A stretch of 64,000 bases of DNA from UMGS1663 sp963621995. Lineage in GTDB: Bacteria > Bacillota > Clostridia > TANB77 > CAG-508. Of this stretch, positions 45,559 through 53,647 are shown in pieces. The first letter of the stretch is position 1. Every line of letters begins with the position of its first letter. The notes under the pieces are model-generated. The model saw only the letters and a program-made list of their open reading frames with translations. It searched no databases and was not told the origin of the DNA. The stretch spans positions 34,779 to 98,778 of the forward strand of contig CAVFFZ010000003.1 of the NCBI GenBank assembly GCA_963621995.1, given 5' to 3'. The translations under genes and the position numbers were made by a program.

Positions 45559-46811
45559 TAATCATGCCTCTTTTGTTCTCTTTCTGTCTTAATTTTCTTT
45601 TTCAAAAATAAAGAATATAATGGGCCAATGCCAGTAAATAAAATGGCTAGGCAACTTGAAAAATAGTCTTTTGTGTATTTTATAAATCTATTTTTGTTTA
45701 CTACAATTAAATTAAATAAATAATTTGTAAAAACAAAGATTAAGTAACTACATATAGATAGAAATAAAAAGATATAGTTTTTAGTTATTAACGGGTATAT
45801 TAGTGAGTAAATTAAAAAAATAGGCATCAAAAACCAAACAGCAGTTGCTCTAAACTCATGAAATAACCAAATAAATCCGTTTAAAGAAATTTTAAAACTT
45901 TTTCTTATATCTTTTAAAATTTTCAAGTGGTGAGAAGCTGTTTTAAACCATACAGCATTTTGAATAATTTGTGTTTTAAGTCTTTCAGGATTTTCTGAAT
46001 TATCTAATGAATCTAAAGATAATATTTTTTCATTGTTATTATGAAGCAATCCTGTAAGATATATATCTTCACACCAAAAATTTGAATTAAAACCATTTAT
46101 TTTCGTAATATAATCCGCTCTAATAGTTAATCCGTGCCCAACTACATGGGAATATAGAAATTTTGAAATACTATTATTTATTAAACCATTTCTAAATTCA
46201 AAAGCAGTTTGATAGATAGAAAATCCTTTCATTAAAAAACTTTGAGAATTGTAGTTCAGAAAATAGTTGCTATATTGTTGGATTATTGTTGGAAAGTTAT
46301 ATTGCTGAATTTTTTGACAAAGCTCTATAAAAGTCAGATTATCAGGTTTACTATCAGCATTGTAAACCGAGAAATAGATTCTATTTAAAGGAAGATTTTG
46401 ATTATGTAAAATTTCATTCATAGCATAATTTAATTGGTCAGCCATTATTCCAGTAATTTTAGGATAGTTTAATATATGAAATTGAGAACTATCAAAAATT
46501 TCTAAACCCAATAAATATTCATAGGTAGTTGAAAACGAAGAATTTTCAAATTTTTCTTTTTCCGTAGTAATGACATATATATCAATATTTTTTTGACCTT
46601 GAGTAATAAATTTAAAATGTTCTAAAGTTTCTTTTATAACACTTATTTCTTTATAGCATGGAATTAAAACATTTATATGAAAACTTTCGTTATGCAAACT
46701 TAATTCTTTCAAATTAGATTGCCTATTTACTTTATATATTAAAAATTTAATTAAATTATAAAATACAGTGATTAACTCTATGGATATTATTATATAAAAT
46801 AAAACTAACAT
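45558..46811 (-). CDS. Membrane glycosyltransferase family 2 protein
   Basis: The 417-residue protein has an N-terminal membrane helix (residues 2-22), a cytoplasmic GT-A domain (NVLIPCYKE near 48), a DxD-like site in VYNADSKPD near 150, the acceptor-side CEDIYLTG near 243, and two or three C-terminal helices. The layout is that of processive, cellulose-synthase-like GT2 enzymes, though the usual QxxRW appears only as QNAVW. GAGGAGG precedes the ATG. It faces the cargo operon and has its own promoter; it may alter a surface glycan. Confidence 0.75.
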   Translation of the reverse strand: MLVLFYIIISIELITVFYNLIKFLIYKVNRQSNLKELSLHNESFHINVLIPCYKEISVIKETLEHFKFITQGQKNIDIYVITTEKEKFENSSFSTTYEYLLGLEIFDSSQFHILNYPKITGIMADQLNYAMNEILHNQNLPLNRIYFSVYNADSKPDNLTFIELCQKIQQYNFPTIIQQYSNYFLNYNSQSFLMKGFSIYQTAFEFRNGLINNSISKFLYSHVVGHGLTIRADYITKINGFNSNFWCEDIYLTGLLHNNNEKILSLDSLDNSENPERLKTQIIQNAVWFKTASHHLKILKDIRKSFKISLNGFIWLFHEFRATAVWFLMPIFLIYSLIYPLITKNYIFLFLSICSYLIFVFTNYLFNLIVVNKNRFIKYTKDYFSSCLAILFTGIGPLYSLFLKKKIKTEREQKRHD

Positions 46812-46838
46812 ATTTCCTCCTCGTTAATTTATATGATA

Positions 46839-46867
46839 ATTATAATACATATGAGAGGGAAAAACAA
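46839..46867 (-). promoter_or_regulatory. Promoter of the element glycosyltransferase gene
   Basis: On the minus strand TTGTTT (46862-46867) and TATAAT (46839-46844) are 17 bases apart. Confidence 0.65.
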
Positions 46868-46963
46868 TTGTATTAATTAATTCTTAGTAATAATGAAACC
46901 TCTACCTAGCTAACGTAATATAAAGGGTGGATTTCGTGGGAACAGAATGAGGGCAAACCTTAT

Positions 46964-47684
46964 ATGAAAGAAATTCATTACAGCTGGTGTAATAAGGACA
47001 ACGGGTTTAACAATATAATTTATAAAAAGGAAATGGAGGTGGATATTCTGGAAGAATCAAATATTACCAAGAAAATGAAACAAAAGAAAGATAAATTACC
47101 ATTTGCAGTATTTATATGTCCTAAATCAAATACAGGCGAATTAGATGATTATAAACAGATATTCACCGACATTATTTCCGATAGAATAAAGGAAAAATAT
47201 GGTATATAATATGGCTACCACAAAGAAAGCGGAGTAGTACATTATCATCAAGTAAAATGGGAGGAAGAAAATCAAAAATGGGTAATTGTTATGCCTGCTG
47301 TATATTATGATGAAAATTTTAATAAAATAGAAAACGATTATGATGAAGACATAAATAAAATTAAAGTAGAATTAGTAGAAACTGTAGATGGGGATACTGC
47401 AAAGTTCAAAATGGATGGGCAGAAACTTATATGTTGCAGAATAACTATAAATATGCTGGAATGTTACAAGAAAGTGAAGAACTAGCCAAAGAAGGCAAAC
47501 TTGGAATTTGGAGTGAAGATACGAATAGTACACAAGATGACAAAACAAGACAATACAAGGCAATGATACAGAAGTAAATGTTCAAACAGATGACAACAAT
47601 TTACTATATATAATTATTGGAGCAATAATATTAATTGCTATAAGCATATTTAATATAGCACATAATAAGAAAAAAGAAAAGTAG
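46964..47684 (+). pseudogene. Decayed region with thermonuclease-like and membrane-anchor remnants
   Basis: One frame runs from 46964 with an in-frame TAA at 47207-47209 and continues through YGYHKESGVVHYHQVKW to a segment KVELVETVDGDTAKFKMDG (47362-47418), typical of the start of a staphylococcal-nuclease domain. The matching end, LQESEELAKEGKLGIWSED (about 47465-47521), is in another frame, and the middle of the domain is missing. A third frame then gives a membrane tail, LLYIIIGAIILIAISIF (about 47601-47651). Several frameshifts and a deletion make a working product unlikely. The first third is unrecognised. Confidence 0.6.
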
Positions 47685-47689
47685 ATAAC

Positions 47690-47740
47690 TAAAAAAGTTC
47701 TGAAATTTTGAGGAGATAACTTGAAGTTTTAGAACTTTTT
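47690..47740 (+). terminator. Hairpin terminator before the recombinase gene
   Basis: AAAAAGTTCT pairs with AGAACTTTTT around an imperfect middle, with T-rich flanks. Confidence 0.6.
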
Positions 47741-47821
47741 ATATATAATAGCAACAATAGAAAATTATAAGAAAAATATGTTATTGATACATTATATAAA
47801 TAATAAAAATGGAGGTATATC

Positions 47822-49465
47822 ATGCAAAAACAAAACTGTGAAAAAAAGGCAGTAATCTATTGCAGAGAGAGTAGAGATGACTATGGAGAAAATTATGAAA
47901 GAATAGAAACGCAAAGAGACCTGCTAGTTAAATACTGTAAAAGTCATGGATATACTAATATTGTAGATATTATAATGGATGATGACAAAAGTGGAACAGA
48001 TTTTAGCAGGTTTGATGATATTAGAAAAAGAGCAAAGAATAAAGAAATAGATGTGATTGTATTTAAAAACTCTGCAAGACTTGGAAGAAACCAAAGAGAA
48101 GCATTGGATTTTGTAGAATATTTAGAAGAACAAGGTGTAGAAATAATATTTGAAGATGAACAATATAATGAGGAAATGTTTGGGTTATATGCATGGTTTA
48201 ATGAAAGAAGAGCAAGAGATGATAGTAAAAATATAAGAAGAAATTTAAGACATAAAATTGAAGAAGGAGATTTACTAGTTAAAGCAATATATGGCTATGA
48301 AAAAAATGGAAAACAATTAGTTGTAAATCAAGAAACAGCACCAGTGGTTCAAGAGATATTTGAGTTATATTCTAAAAGTTGGGGTTATCAAAAAATAGCA
48401 ACACACTTAAATAAAAAAGGAATACCAACCCCATCTCAAAGTAGAAATTTTGTAAATGCAAAACAAACAGCAAATTGGAAAGCACAGCATATTGTAAGAA
48501 TACTAGATGATAGAAGATATACAGGAACCTATGTTGGAGGACACACAGAAAAATTAAGCTTTAAATCTAAAAAAACAAGAGAAAAGCCAGAAGAAGAATG
48601 GACTATAATAGAAAATCATCATGAACCTATTATTGATAAAGAACTATTTGAAAGAGTTCAAAAAATTAGAAAGAAAAGAAAAAAAGAAAGTGATAAAATA
48701 AATAATGGTTTTAAATTTGTAGATACAGACAATAACTTATATTCAGGTCTTTTATATTGTGGAAGATGTGGGACTCCAATGTATAAAAGAAAGGGGAATA
48801 CTGGCACAAGAAAAAGACCAGATAGTTATTTATGCAAAAAGTATAGTAATGAAGGTGCAATAAAAGATATACGACCAAATTATGGGTGTAAACCACACAG
48901 GATAAGAATAGAATATTTAGACAAAATTGTAAATGCATATATAGATAATTTAGTTAGCAATCCAGAATTTAAAAATTTTGTTATGGACAATGTAAAAGCA
49001 ATTTCTACAAATAAAGCAACACTAGAAAAAGAGTTAAACAAATCTAAACAAGCATTGGAAAAGCTAGAAAAACAATTTAAACAAGTATATGAAGATAAGT
49101 TAAATGACTTAATTCCAGAATTTATATATAAAGATAAAAAGCAGGAATTAGAAAAGAAGATACAATACGAAAAAGAAAAAATGCAAGAAGAGGAAGGCAA
49201 ATTCAATACACTAAACAAACTAGAAGATAAAGAAGATTTAATATTTAAAGCAATAGATGATATAAAGAAAAATGGATTAACAAAAGAAGAATTATCAAGA
49301 CTATTTAATAAAATAGTAGTATTTGATAAAAAAGAAATAACAAAAGAAGAAAAAGACTTGTATAGCTTAAACAATATGATGTATAATGAACTATACGAAA
49401 ACGGAGGTTTAGCATTTCATTTGAAATTTATGTACCCACAAACTATCACAAACAGGAGGATGTGA
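47822..49465 (+). CDS. Large serine recombinase (site-specific integrase)
   Basis: The 547-residue protein has an N-terminal resolvase domain with nucleophile Ser17 in YCRESRDD, the Arg-containing helix SARLGRNQREAL, the recombinase domain (GIPTPSQ..ILDDRRYTGTY), a zinc ribbon (CGRCGTPMY..C..C near 317-360) and a long coiled coil (about 400-480). This is a TndX/TnpX/phage-integrase type enzyme. GGAGG precedes the ATG. Its last four codons lie in attR, and its stop TGA is supplied by murA DNA. In the circular form the frame would stay open for 47 more codons. Confidence 0.95.
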   Translation: MQKQNCEKKAVIYCRESRDDYGENYERIETQRDLLVKYCKSHGYTNIVDIIMDDDKSGTDFSRFDDIRKRAKNKEIDVIVFKNSARLGRNQREALDFVEYLEEQGVEIIFEDEQYNEEMFGLYAWFNERRARDDSKNIRRNLRHKIEEGDLLVKAIYGYEKNGKQLVVNQETAPVVQEIFELYSKSWGYQKIATHLNKKGIPTPSQSRNFVNAKQTANWKAQHIVRILDDRRYTGTYVGGHTEKLSFKSKKTREKPEEEWTIIENHHEPIIDKELFERVQKIRKKRKKESDKINNGFKFVDTDNNLYSGLLYCGRCGTPMYKRKGNTGTRKRPDSYLCKKYSNEGAIKDIRPNYGCKPHRIRIEYLDKIVNAYIDNLVSNPEFKNFVMDNVKAISTNKATLEKELNKSKQALEKLEKQFKQVYEDKLNDLIPEFIYKDKKQELEKKIQYEKEKMQEEEGKFNTLNKLEDKEDLIFKAIDDIKKNGLTKEELSRLFNKIVVFDKKEITKEEKDLYSLNNMMYNELYENGGLAFHLKFMYPQTITNRRM

Positions 49466-49475
49466 AATAGGAGCA
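49430..49475. other. attR, right junction of the element in murA
   Basis: The element half-site is 49430-49454, the GG core is 49455-49456, and murA resumes at 49457. The half-site lies inside the 3-prime end of the recombinase gene. Confidence 0.8.
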
Positions 49476-50369
49476 AGACCAATTGACTTACATTTAGCAG
49501 CTTTTAAAAAATTAGGAATAAATATTGAAGAAAAGGGTGGATTTATACACTGCAGTTGTGATAAAATAATAGGAACAGAAATAGACCTAGATTTTCCAAG
49601 TGTAGGTGCAACAGAAAATATTATCTTAGCAACAGTATTAGCCGAAGGAGTAACAACTATAAATAATGCTGCAATGGAACCCGAGATAGAGGATTTAGCA
49701 AAATTTTTAAACAAAATGGGTGCTAAAATAGAAGGAGCTGGAACAAATTTTATAAAAATAACAGGTGTTAAATTATTAAAAGAAGTAGGATATAAAATAA
49801 TGCCAGATAGAATAGAAGCGGGTACATATTTATGTATGGTAGCTGCTACAGGTGGAAAAGCTAGAATATTAAATGCAAAGCCAGAGCATATAACACCAAT
49901 TATTCATAAATTAGAAGAATGTGGGTGTAAAATAGAAGCAAGTGAAAAAGAAGTCTATATAGAAGCACCAAAAAAATTAAAAGCAATAGATATAAAAACA
50001 ATGCCATATCCAGGGTTTCCAACAGATATGCAATCAATATTTGGAAGTATGTTAAGTATAGCAAAAGGAACATCAACTATTGTAGAAAATATTTTTGAAA
50101 ATAGATACAAATATACAATGGAACTAAATAAAATGGGAGCAAAAATTCAAATAGAAGGAAAAATGGCGGTTATAAAAGGAGTAAAAAGACTAAATGCGAA
50201 TAAAGTAGAGAGCTATGATTTACGAGGAGGAGCAGCATTAATATTAGCTGCGCTTACAACTAAGGGAACAACATATGTAAATGGCATTGAATATATACAA
50301 AGAGGCTATGAAAAAATAGAACAAAAATTAAAAGGATTAGGGGCAAATATAAAACTTAAAAATACCTAA
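49457..50369 (+). pseudogene. murA: murA, 3-prime part, cut by the element
   Basis: The murA frame resumes at 49457 with GGCEIGARPIDLH, bearing the catalytic Cys and the conserved Arg of the loop, and runs open for about 304 codons to 50369. Conserved features are TMPYPGFPTDMQ with the catalytic Asp and DLRGGAALILAA with the essential Arg. There is no start codon with a ribosome site for a stand-alone protein; the first ATG is 49674. It lies ahead of ftsQ, the usual murA place, and both pieces are otherwise intact. Confidence 0.93.
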
Positions 50370-50385
50370 GAAAGAAGGTGTAAAA

Positions 50386-51543
50386 GTGGCGAGAAAAACT
50401 AAAGAACAAGAATTAGATATGTTTTATGATAAAAAAAATAATAAAAAAGCAAAGTATAAAATAAAAAAGAAAAAGGTTAATAAGATTAAAGAAGAAAATG
50501 ATAAGTTTTCTTTTGATAATGAAATTGTAATTGGTGTAACAAGAAAAAAAGAACCTAAAAAGCAAGTAACAAAGAAAAAAAACAATAATAGAAATAATAA
50601 AGAAAGCAATACAAAAAAATCAAATAATAAAAAAATATATAATGCAAAAAATAAAAATTCAAATAGCAATATAATAAATAGTACAAATAATAAGACTAAC
50701 AATATAAAAGCTAAAAATATAAACAAGAAAAAAGTTAGTAAAAAAACAATTACAAAAAAGCCAATAAACAATAATATAACACCAGAACAACAAGAAAAAA
50801 TAATAAAGAAAAGAAATAGAAATAAAAAAATTATTAAAATTAGTTTATTATTTATACTATTTATAATAGTTATATTATGTGCTATGTTTTCGCCACTTTT
50901 CAATATAAAAACAATAGAGATAAATGGAAATAAAATTGTAACTAAAAATGAAATAATAAGCTTGTCTAAAATTCAAATAGAGGAAAATAGTTTCAAATTA
51001 AGTAAAAGTAAAATAAAGAAACAAATAAAAGAAAATGCATACATACAAGATGTAAAAGTTACAAGAAAATTACCTTCAACTATTCTAATAGAAATAGAAG
51101 AAAGAGAACCAGCATATCTGTTGGAATATGCTGGCAGTTATGTAGTTATAGATAAGCAAGGTTATATGTTAGAAATAAAAATGGAAAAGATAGAGTTACC
51201 TATTATACAAGGTGAAGTTACAGAAACCTCAAATTTTGTGGTAGGCAATAGATTATGTACAGAAGATTTAGAAAGCTTAGCTATAATATCAAAAATTGTA
51301 GAATTAGCTAAAGTAAATGATATTTACACAATAATAACAGGAATAGATATAAGTAATAAAGAAAATATAAAATTAATATTTGAAACAGAGGAAAAAGTTG
51401 CTTATTTAGGTGATAGTTCTAATATGAATACAAAAATACTAATGATAAAATCAATACTAGAAAAAGAAGAAGGAAAGCCAGGAGAAATTTTACTAAACTT
51501 TGATTTAAATAAAAAGAATCCTATCTTTAGGGAAAGAGTATAA
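50386..51543 (+). CDS. ftsQ: Cell division protein FtsQ/DivIB
   Basis: FtsQ/DivIB is a bitopic scaffold of the septal synthesis complex. The 385-residue protein has a very long Lys/Asn-rich cytoplasmic part (about 145 residues, low complexity), a membrane helix near residues 150-166, a POTRA domain (FNIKTIEINGNKIVTKNEI) and the FtsQ domain (VKVTRKLPSTILIEIEEREP). The start is GTG 50386 after GAAGG. It follows murA and precedes two DUF881 genes, as in Bacillus and Clostridium. Confidence 0.88.
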   Translation: MARKTKEQELDMFYDKKNNKKAKYKIKKKKVNKIKEENDKFSFDNEIVIGVTRKKEPKKQVTKKKNNNRNNKESNTKKSNNKKIYNAKNKNSNSNIINSTNNKTNNIKAKNINKKKVSKKTITKKPINNNITPEQQEKIIKKRNRNKKIIKISLLFILFIIVILCAMFSPLFNIKTIEINGNKIVTKNEIISLSKIQIEENSFKLSKSKIKKQIKENAYIQDVKVTRKLPSTILIEIEEREPAYLLEYAGSYVVIDKQGYMLEIKMEKIELPIIQGEVTETSNFVVGNRLCTEDLESLAIISKIVELAKVNDIYTIITGIDISNKENIKLIFETEEKVAYLGDSSNMNTKILMIKSILEKEEGKPGEILLNFDLNKKNPIFRERV

Positions 51544-51557
51544 AGGAAGTGAAAAAA

Positions 51558-52283
51558 ATGGACAAGAATAAAGTTGCCATAATTTTAGGAATAGTTTGCT
51601 TAATACTTACTATTGCTATATGTATGCAAATAAATACAATAAAAAGTGCAAATTCTACAGTATCACAAACTTTAGCAGAAAATGGGTTAAGAGATGAAGT
51701 GTTAAAGTGGAAAGAAAAATATGATAATATATCTAGTGAATTAGATACTGCAGAGGAAAAATTAGGGGATATAAGAGAGAAATCTACAGAAAATGATAGC
51801 ACATCTTCTGAAAAAGAAGAACAAATTAGATTAAATAATAATTTATTAGGTATAACAAATTTAGTTGGACAAGGTATAGAAATGACAATTCAAGATGATC
51901 CAAATGCTACAAGAGAAAATATAGGAAAATTAGATGATATTTCGCTACATATAGTACATGATGCAGATTTAAGGGCAATAGTTAATGAATTAAAAAATGC
52001 AGGAGCAGAAGCAATTTCTATAAATGGACAAAGAATGGTAAGTACAACAGCTATAACATGTATCGGAAATGTAATAAAGGTAAATGATGAAAGAATAACT
52101 TCACCTTTTACAATTAAAGCAATTGGACTTTCTGAAAGTTTAGCAGGAATAAATAGACCAGGTGGATATATAGAAAAACTAAAAGAAAATGGAATAGTAG
52201 TAAATATAAAAAAATCTAATAAAATTGAAATACAAAAATATACTGGAGCAATCTCATCAAAATATATGAGCTTGCAAAAATAA
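51558..52283 (+). CDS. ylxW: DUF881 family protein (YlxW-like)
   Basis: The 241-residue protein has an N-terminal membrane helix (about residues 4-23), a coiled-coil stretch (LKWKEKYDNISSELDTAEEK) and the DUF881 domain (IVHDADLRAIVNELKNAGAE, then IAINGQR-like AISINGQRMV). Function is not well established; the family sits between divIB and ftsA in many Firmicutes. I use ATG 51558, preceded by AAAGGAAG; a GTG at 51549 overlaps that site. Confidence 0.85.
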   Translation: MDKNKVAIILGIVCLILTIAICMQINTIKSANSTVSQTLAENGLRDEVLKWKEKYDNISSELDTAEEKLGDIREKSTENDSTSSEKEEQIRLNNNLLGITNLVGQGIEMTIQDDPNATRENIGKLDDISLHIVHDADLRAIVNELKNAGAEAISINGQRMVSTTAITCIGNVIKVNDERITSPFTIKAIGLSESLAGINRPGGYIEKLKENGIVVNIKKSNKIEIQKYTGAISSKYMSLQK

Positions 52284-52298
52284 TCGAGGTGAGAACTA

Positions 52299-53006
52299 TT
52301 GAATAAGAATAAAATAATAATGGCTATTAGTATAGGAGTGCTTTGTATTATTCTAGTATCTGTAATGTTTGCACAATTTAAAACTATTGAAGAAACAGAT
52401 ATTACAGGTATAGAGCAAGCAAGAGAATCTGAACTTCAGACAATGCTTGCGAGTTGGAAAACAAAGTATGAAGAAGTAGAAGAAAAGTTAACAGATACGC
52501 AAAATAAAATAGCGGAGTACCAACAAAAACTAGATTCTAATGAACAAGCTTCTGAACTAATAGATGAAGAACTAGAACAGACTAATTTATTAGTAGGAAA
52601 AACTGCAGTAACAGGTGAAGGAGTAATAATTACTTTAGAAGATAATGACGAAAAAACTATATTAGACAGTGATTTAAGAACTTTAGTAAATGAATTAAAA
52701 TTAGCGGGAGCAGAAGCAATTTCTATAAATAACGAAAGAATTTTAAACATGACAGAAATTGTTGATGTTAATGATTTTATATTAATAAATGAAAATAGAA
52801 TTGTTTCTCCATATGTAGTAAAAGCAATTGGAAATCAAACATATTTATCAAGTGCATTAAGTTTAAAAGTGAGTGGATTTATAGATAGCTATCAAAAACT
52901 TGGGAAAACAGTAAAAATGACAAAAGAAAAAAATATAAAAATAGAAGCATACAATGGTAGAAAAAATTTAATGGAATTGAATTATGCAAAGGAGGAAGAA
53001 GAATGA
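52299..53006 (+). CDS. ylxX: DUF881 family protein (YlxX-like)
   Basis: A paralogue of the preceding protein: membrane helix (about residues 5-24), coiled coil (LASWKTKYEEVEEKLTDTQN), then DUF881 with LDSDLRTLVNELKLAGAEAI and AISINNERIL. The start is TTG 52299 after GAGGTGAG. The two genes are a tandem duplication kept in this order in Bacillus. Its stop overlaps sbp by four bases. Confidence 0.85.
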   Translation: MNKNKIIMAISIGVLCIILVSVMFAQFKTIEETDITGIEQARESELQTMLASWKTKYEEVEEKLTDTQNKIAEYQQKLDSNEQASELIDEELEQTNLLVGKTAVTGEGVIITLEDNDEKTILDSDLRTLVNELKLAGAEAISINNERILNMTEIVDVNDFILINENRIVSPYVVKAIGNQTYLSSALSLKVSGFIDSYQKLGKTVKMTKEKNIKIEAYNGRKNLMELNYAKEEEE

Positions 53007-53416
53007 TTTTAGTAGCCATAATTATTGGGTGTATTGTAGGAGCTATAATAGGAGTTAATATTCCTACAATTCCATATACGTATTCAGGTTATTTAGCAAT
53101 AGCGATTATTGCAGCACTAGATTCAGTATTTGGAGCAATTACATCTAGCTTAAATAAAAATTTTGATATGAAGATATTCGTTTCAGGATTCTTTGTAAAT
53201 GCTATATTAGCAATGGCGCTTACATACTTGGGACAAAAATTAAATATAGATATATACTTAGCAGCAGTTGTAGTTTTTGTAGGAAGAATGTTTAATAATT
53301 TAGGAACTATTAGAAGATATTACGTAGAAAAAATATCAGATAGAAAAATAGTTGCAAAAGCAGAAGCAGTTATAAAAAAGGCAAATGAAGAAAATGATGA
53401 TAATAAAAAGATATAG
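53003..53416 (+). CDS. sbp: Small basic membrane protein Sbp (DUF1290)
   Basis: The 137-residue protein has three to four membrane helices and the conserved core NIPTIPYTYSGYLAIAIIA and GRMFNNLGTIRRYYV. It is the sbp product usually found before ftsA. Function is unknown beyond its link to division genes. Its start lies in the ATGA of the previous stop, so it is translationally coupled. Confidence 0.88.
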   Translation: MILVAIIIGCIVGAIIGVNIPTIPYTYSGYLAIAIIAALDSVFGAITSSLNKNFDMKIFVSGFFVNAILAMALTYLGQKLNIDIYLAAVVVFVGRMFNNLGTIRRYYVEKISDRKIVAKAEAVIKKANEENDDNKKI

Positions 53417-53533
53417 TGAGATATAGAATCTTATAAAGAGATAAGATTTAATATAGTATCTTTACTACAAACAAAAAAGTAAAAAATCAATAGAAAGTTA
53501 TATCATTTACATAAAAATACAAAAAAAGACATT

Positions 53534-53566
53534 ATTACAAAAACATTACAAAAACATTACAAAAAT
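53534..53566 (+). repeat. Three 11-bp tandem repeats upstream of ftsA
   Basis: ATTACAAAAAC occurs at 53534-53544 and 53545-53555, and ATTACAAAAAT at 53556-53566. A putative promoter follows at once: TTGACT at 53580-53585 with TATTCT 17 bases on. The 11-bp period puts each unit on the same face of the helix, as in an operator. Confidence 0.6.
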
Positions 53567-53647
53567 ATAACATTTTCTATTGACTTTTTTTGTGAAATAT
53601 AATATTCTTATGAAGAAATAATTTAAACAAAATTGGAGGAGTTAACT

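Larger units (their letters stand above)
41975..49456. mobile_element. 7.48-kb integrative element with large serine recombinase, inserted in murA
   Basis: The element is bounded by CAGG at 41971-41974 and 49453-49456. Removal restores a complete murA frame. It encodes a large serine recombinase at its right end, a five-gene cargo operon at its left, a minus-strand glycosyltransferase and a decayed region. No conjugation, replication or capsid gene is intact, so it depends on a helper or is an immobile remnant apart from its recombinase. It has no transposase and no target duplication beyond the short core. Confidence 0.9.

Noticed and set aside
46964..47485. Two small intact genes between the glycosyltransferase and the recombinase
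   Set aside because: They are parts of one frame broken by an in-frame stop, and the nuclease-like domain is missing its middle.
41634..50369. Two separate murA-like genes or simple murA decay
   Set aside because: The two pieces fit end to end with no lost codon and share the CAGG core with the element ends, so one gene was interrupted.
49674..50369. Stand-alone truncated MurA starting at ATG 49674
   Set aside because: The murA frame is open upstream to the attR junction and the ATG has no ribosome site; it is only the first in-frame ATG.
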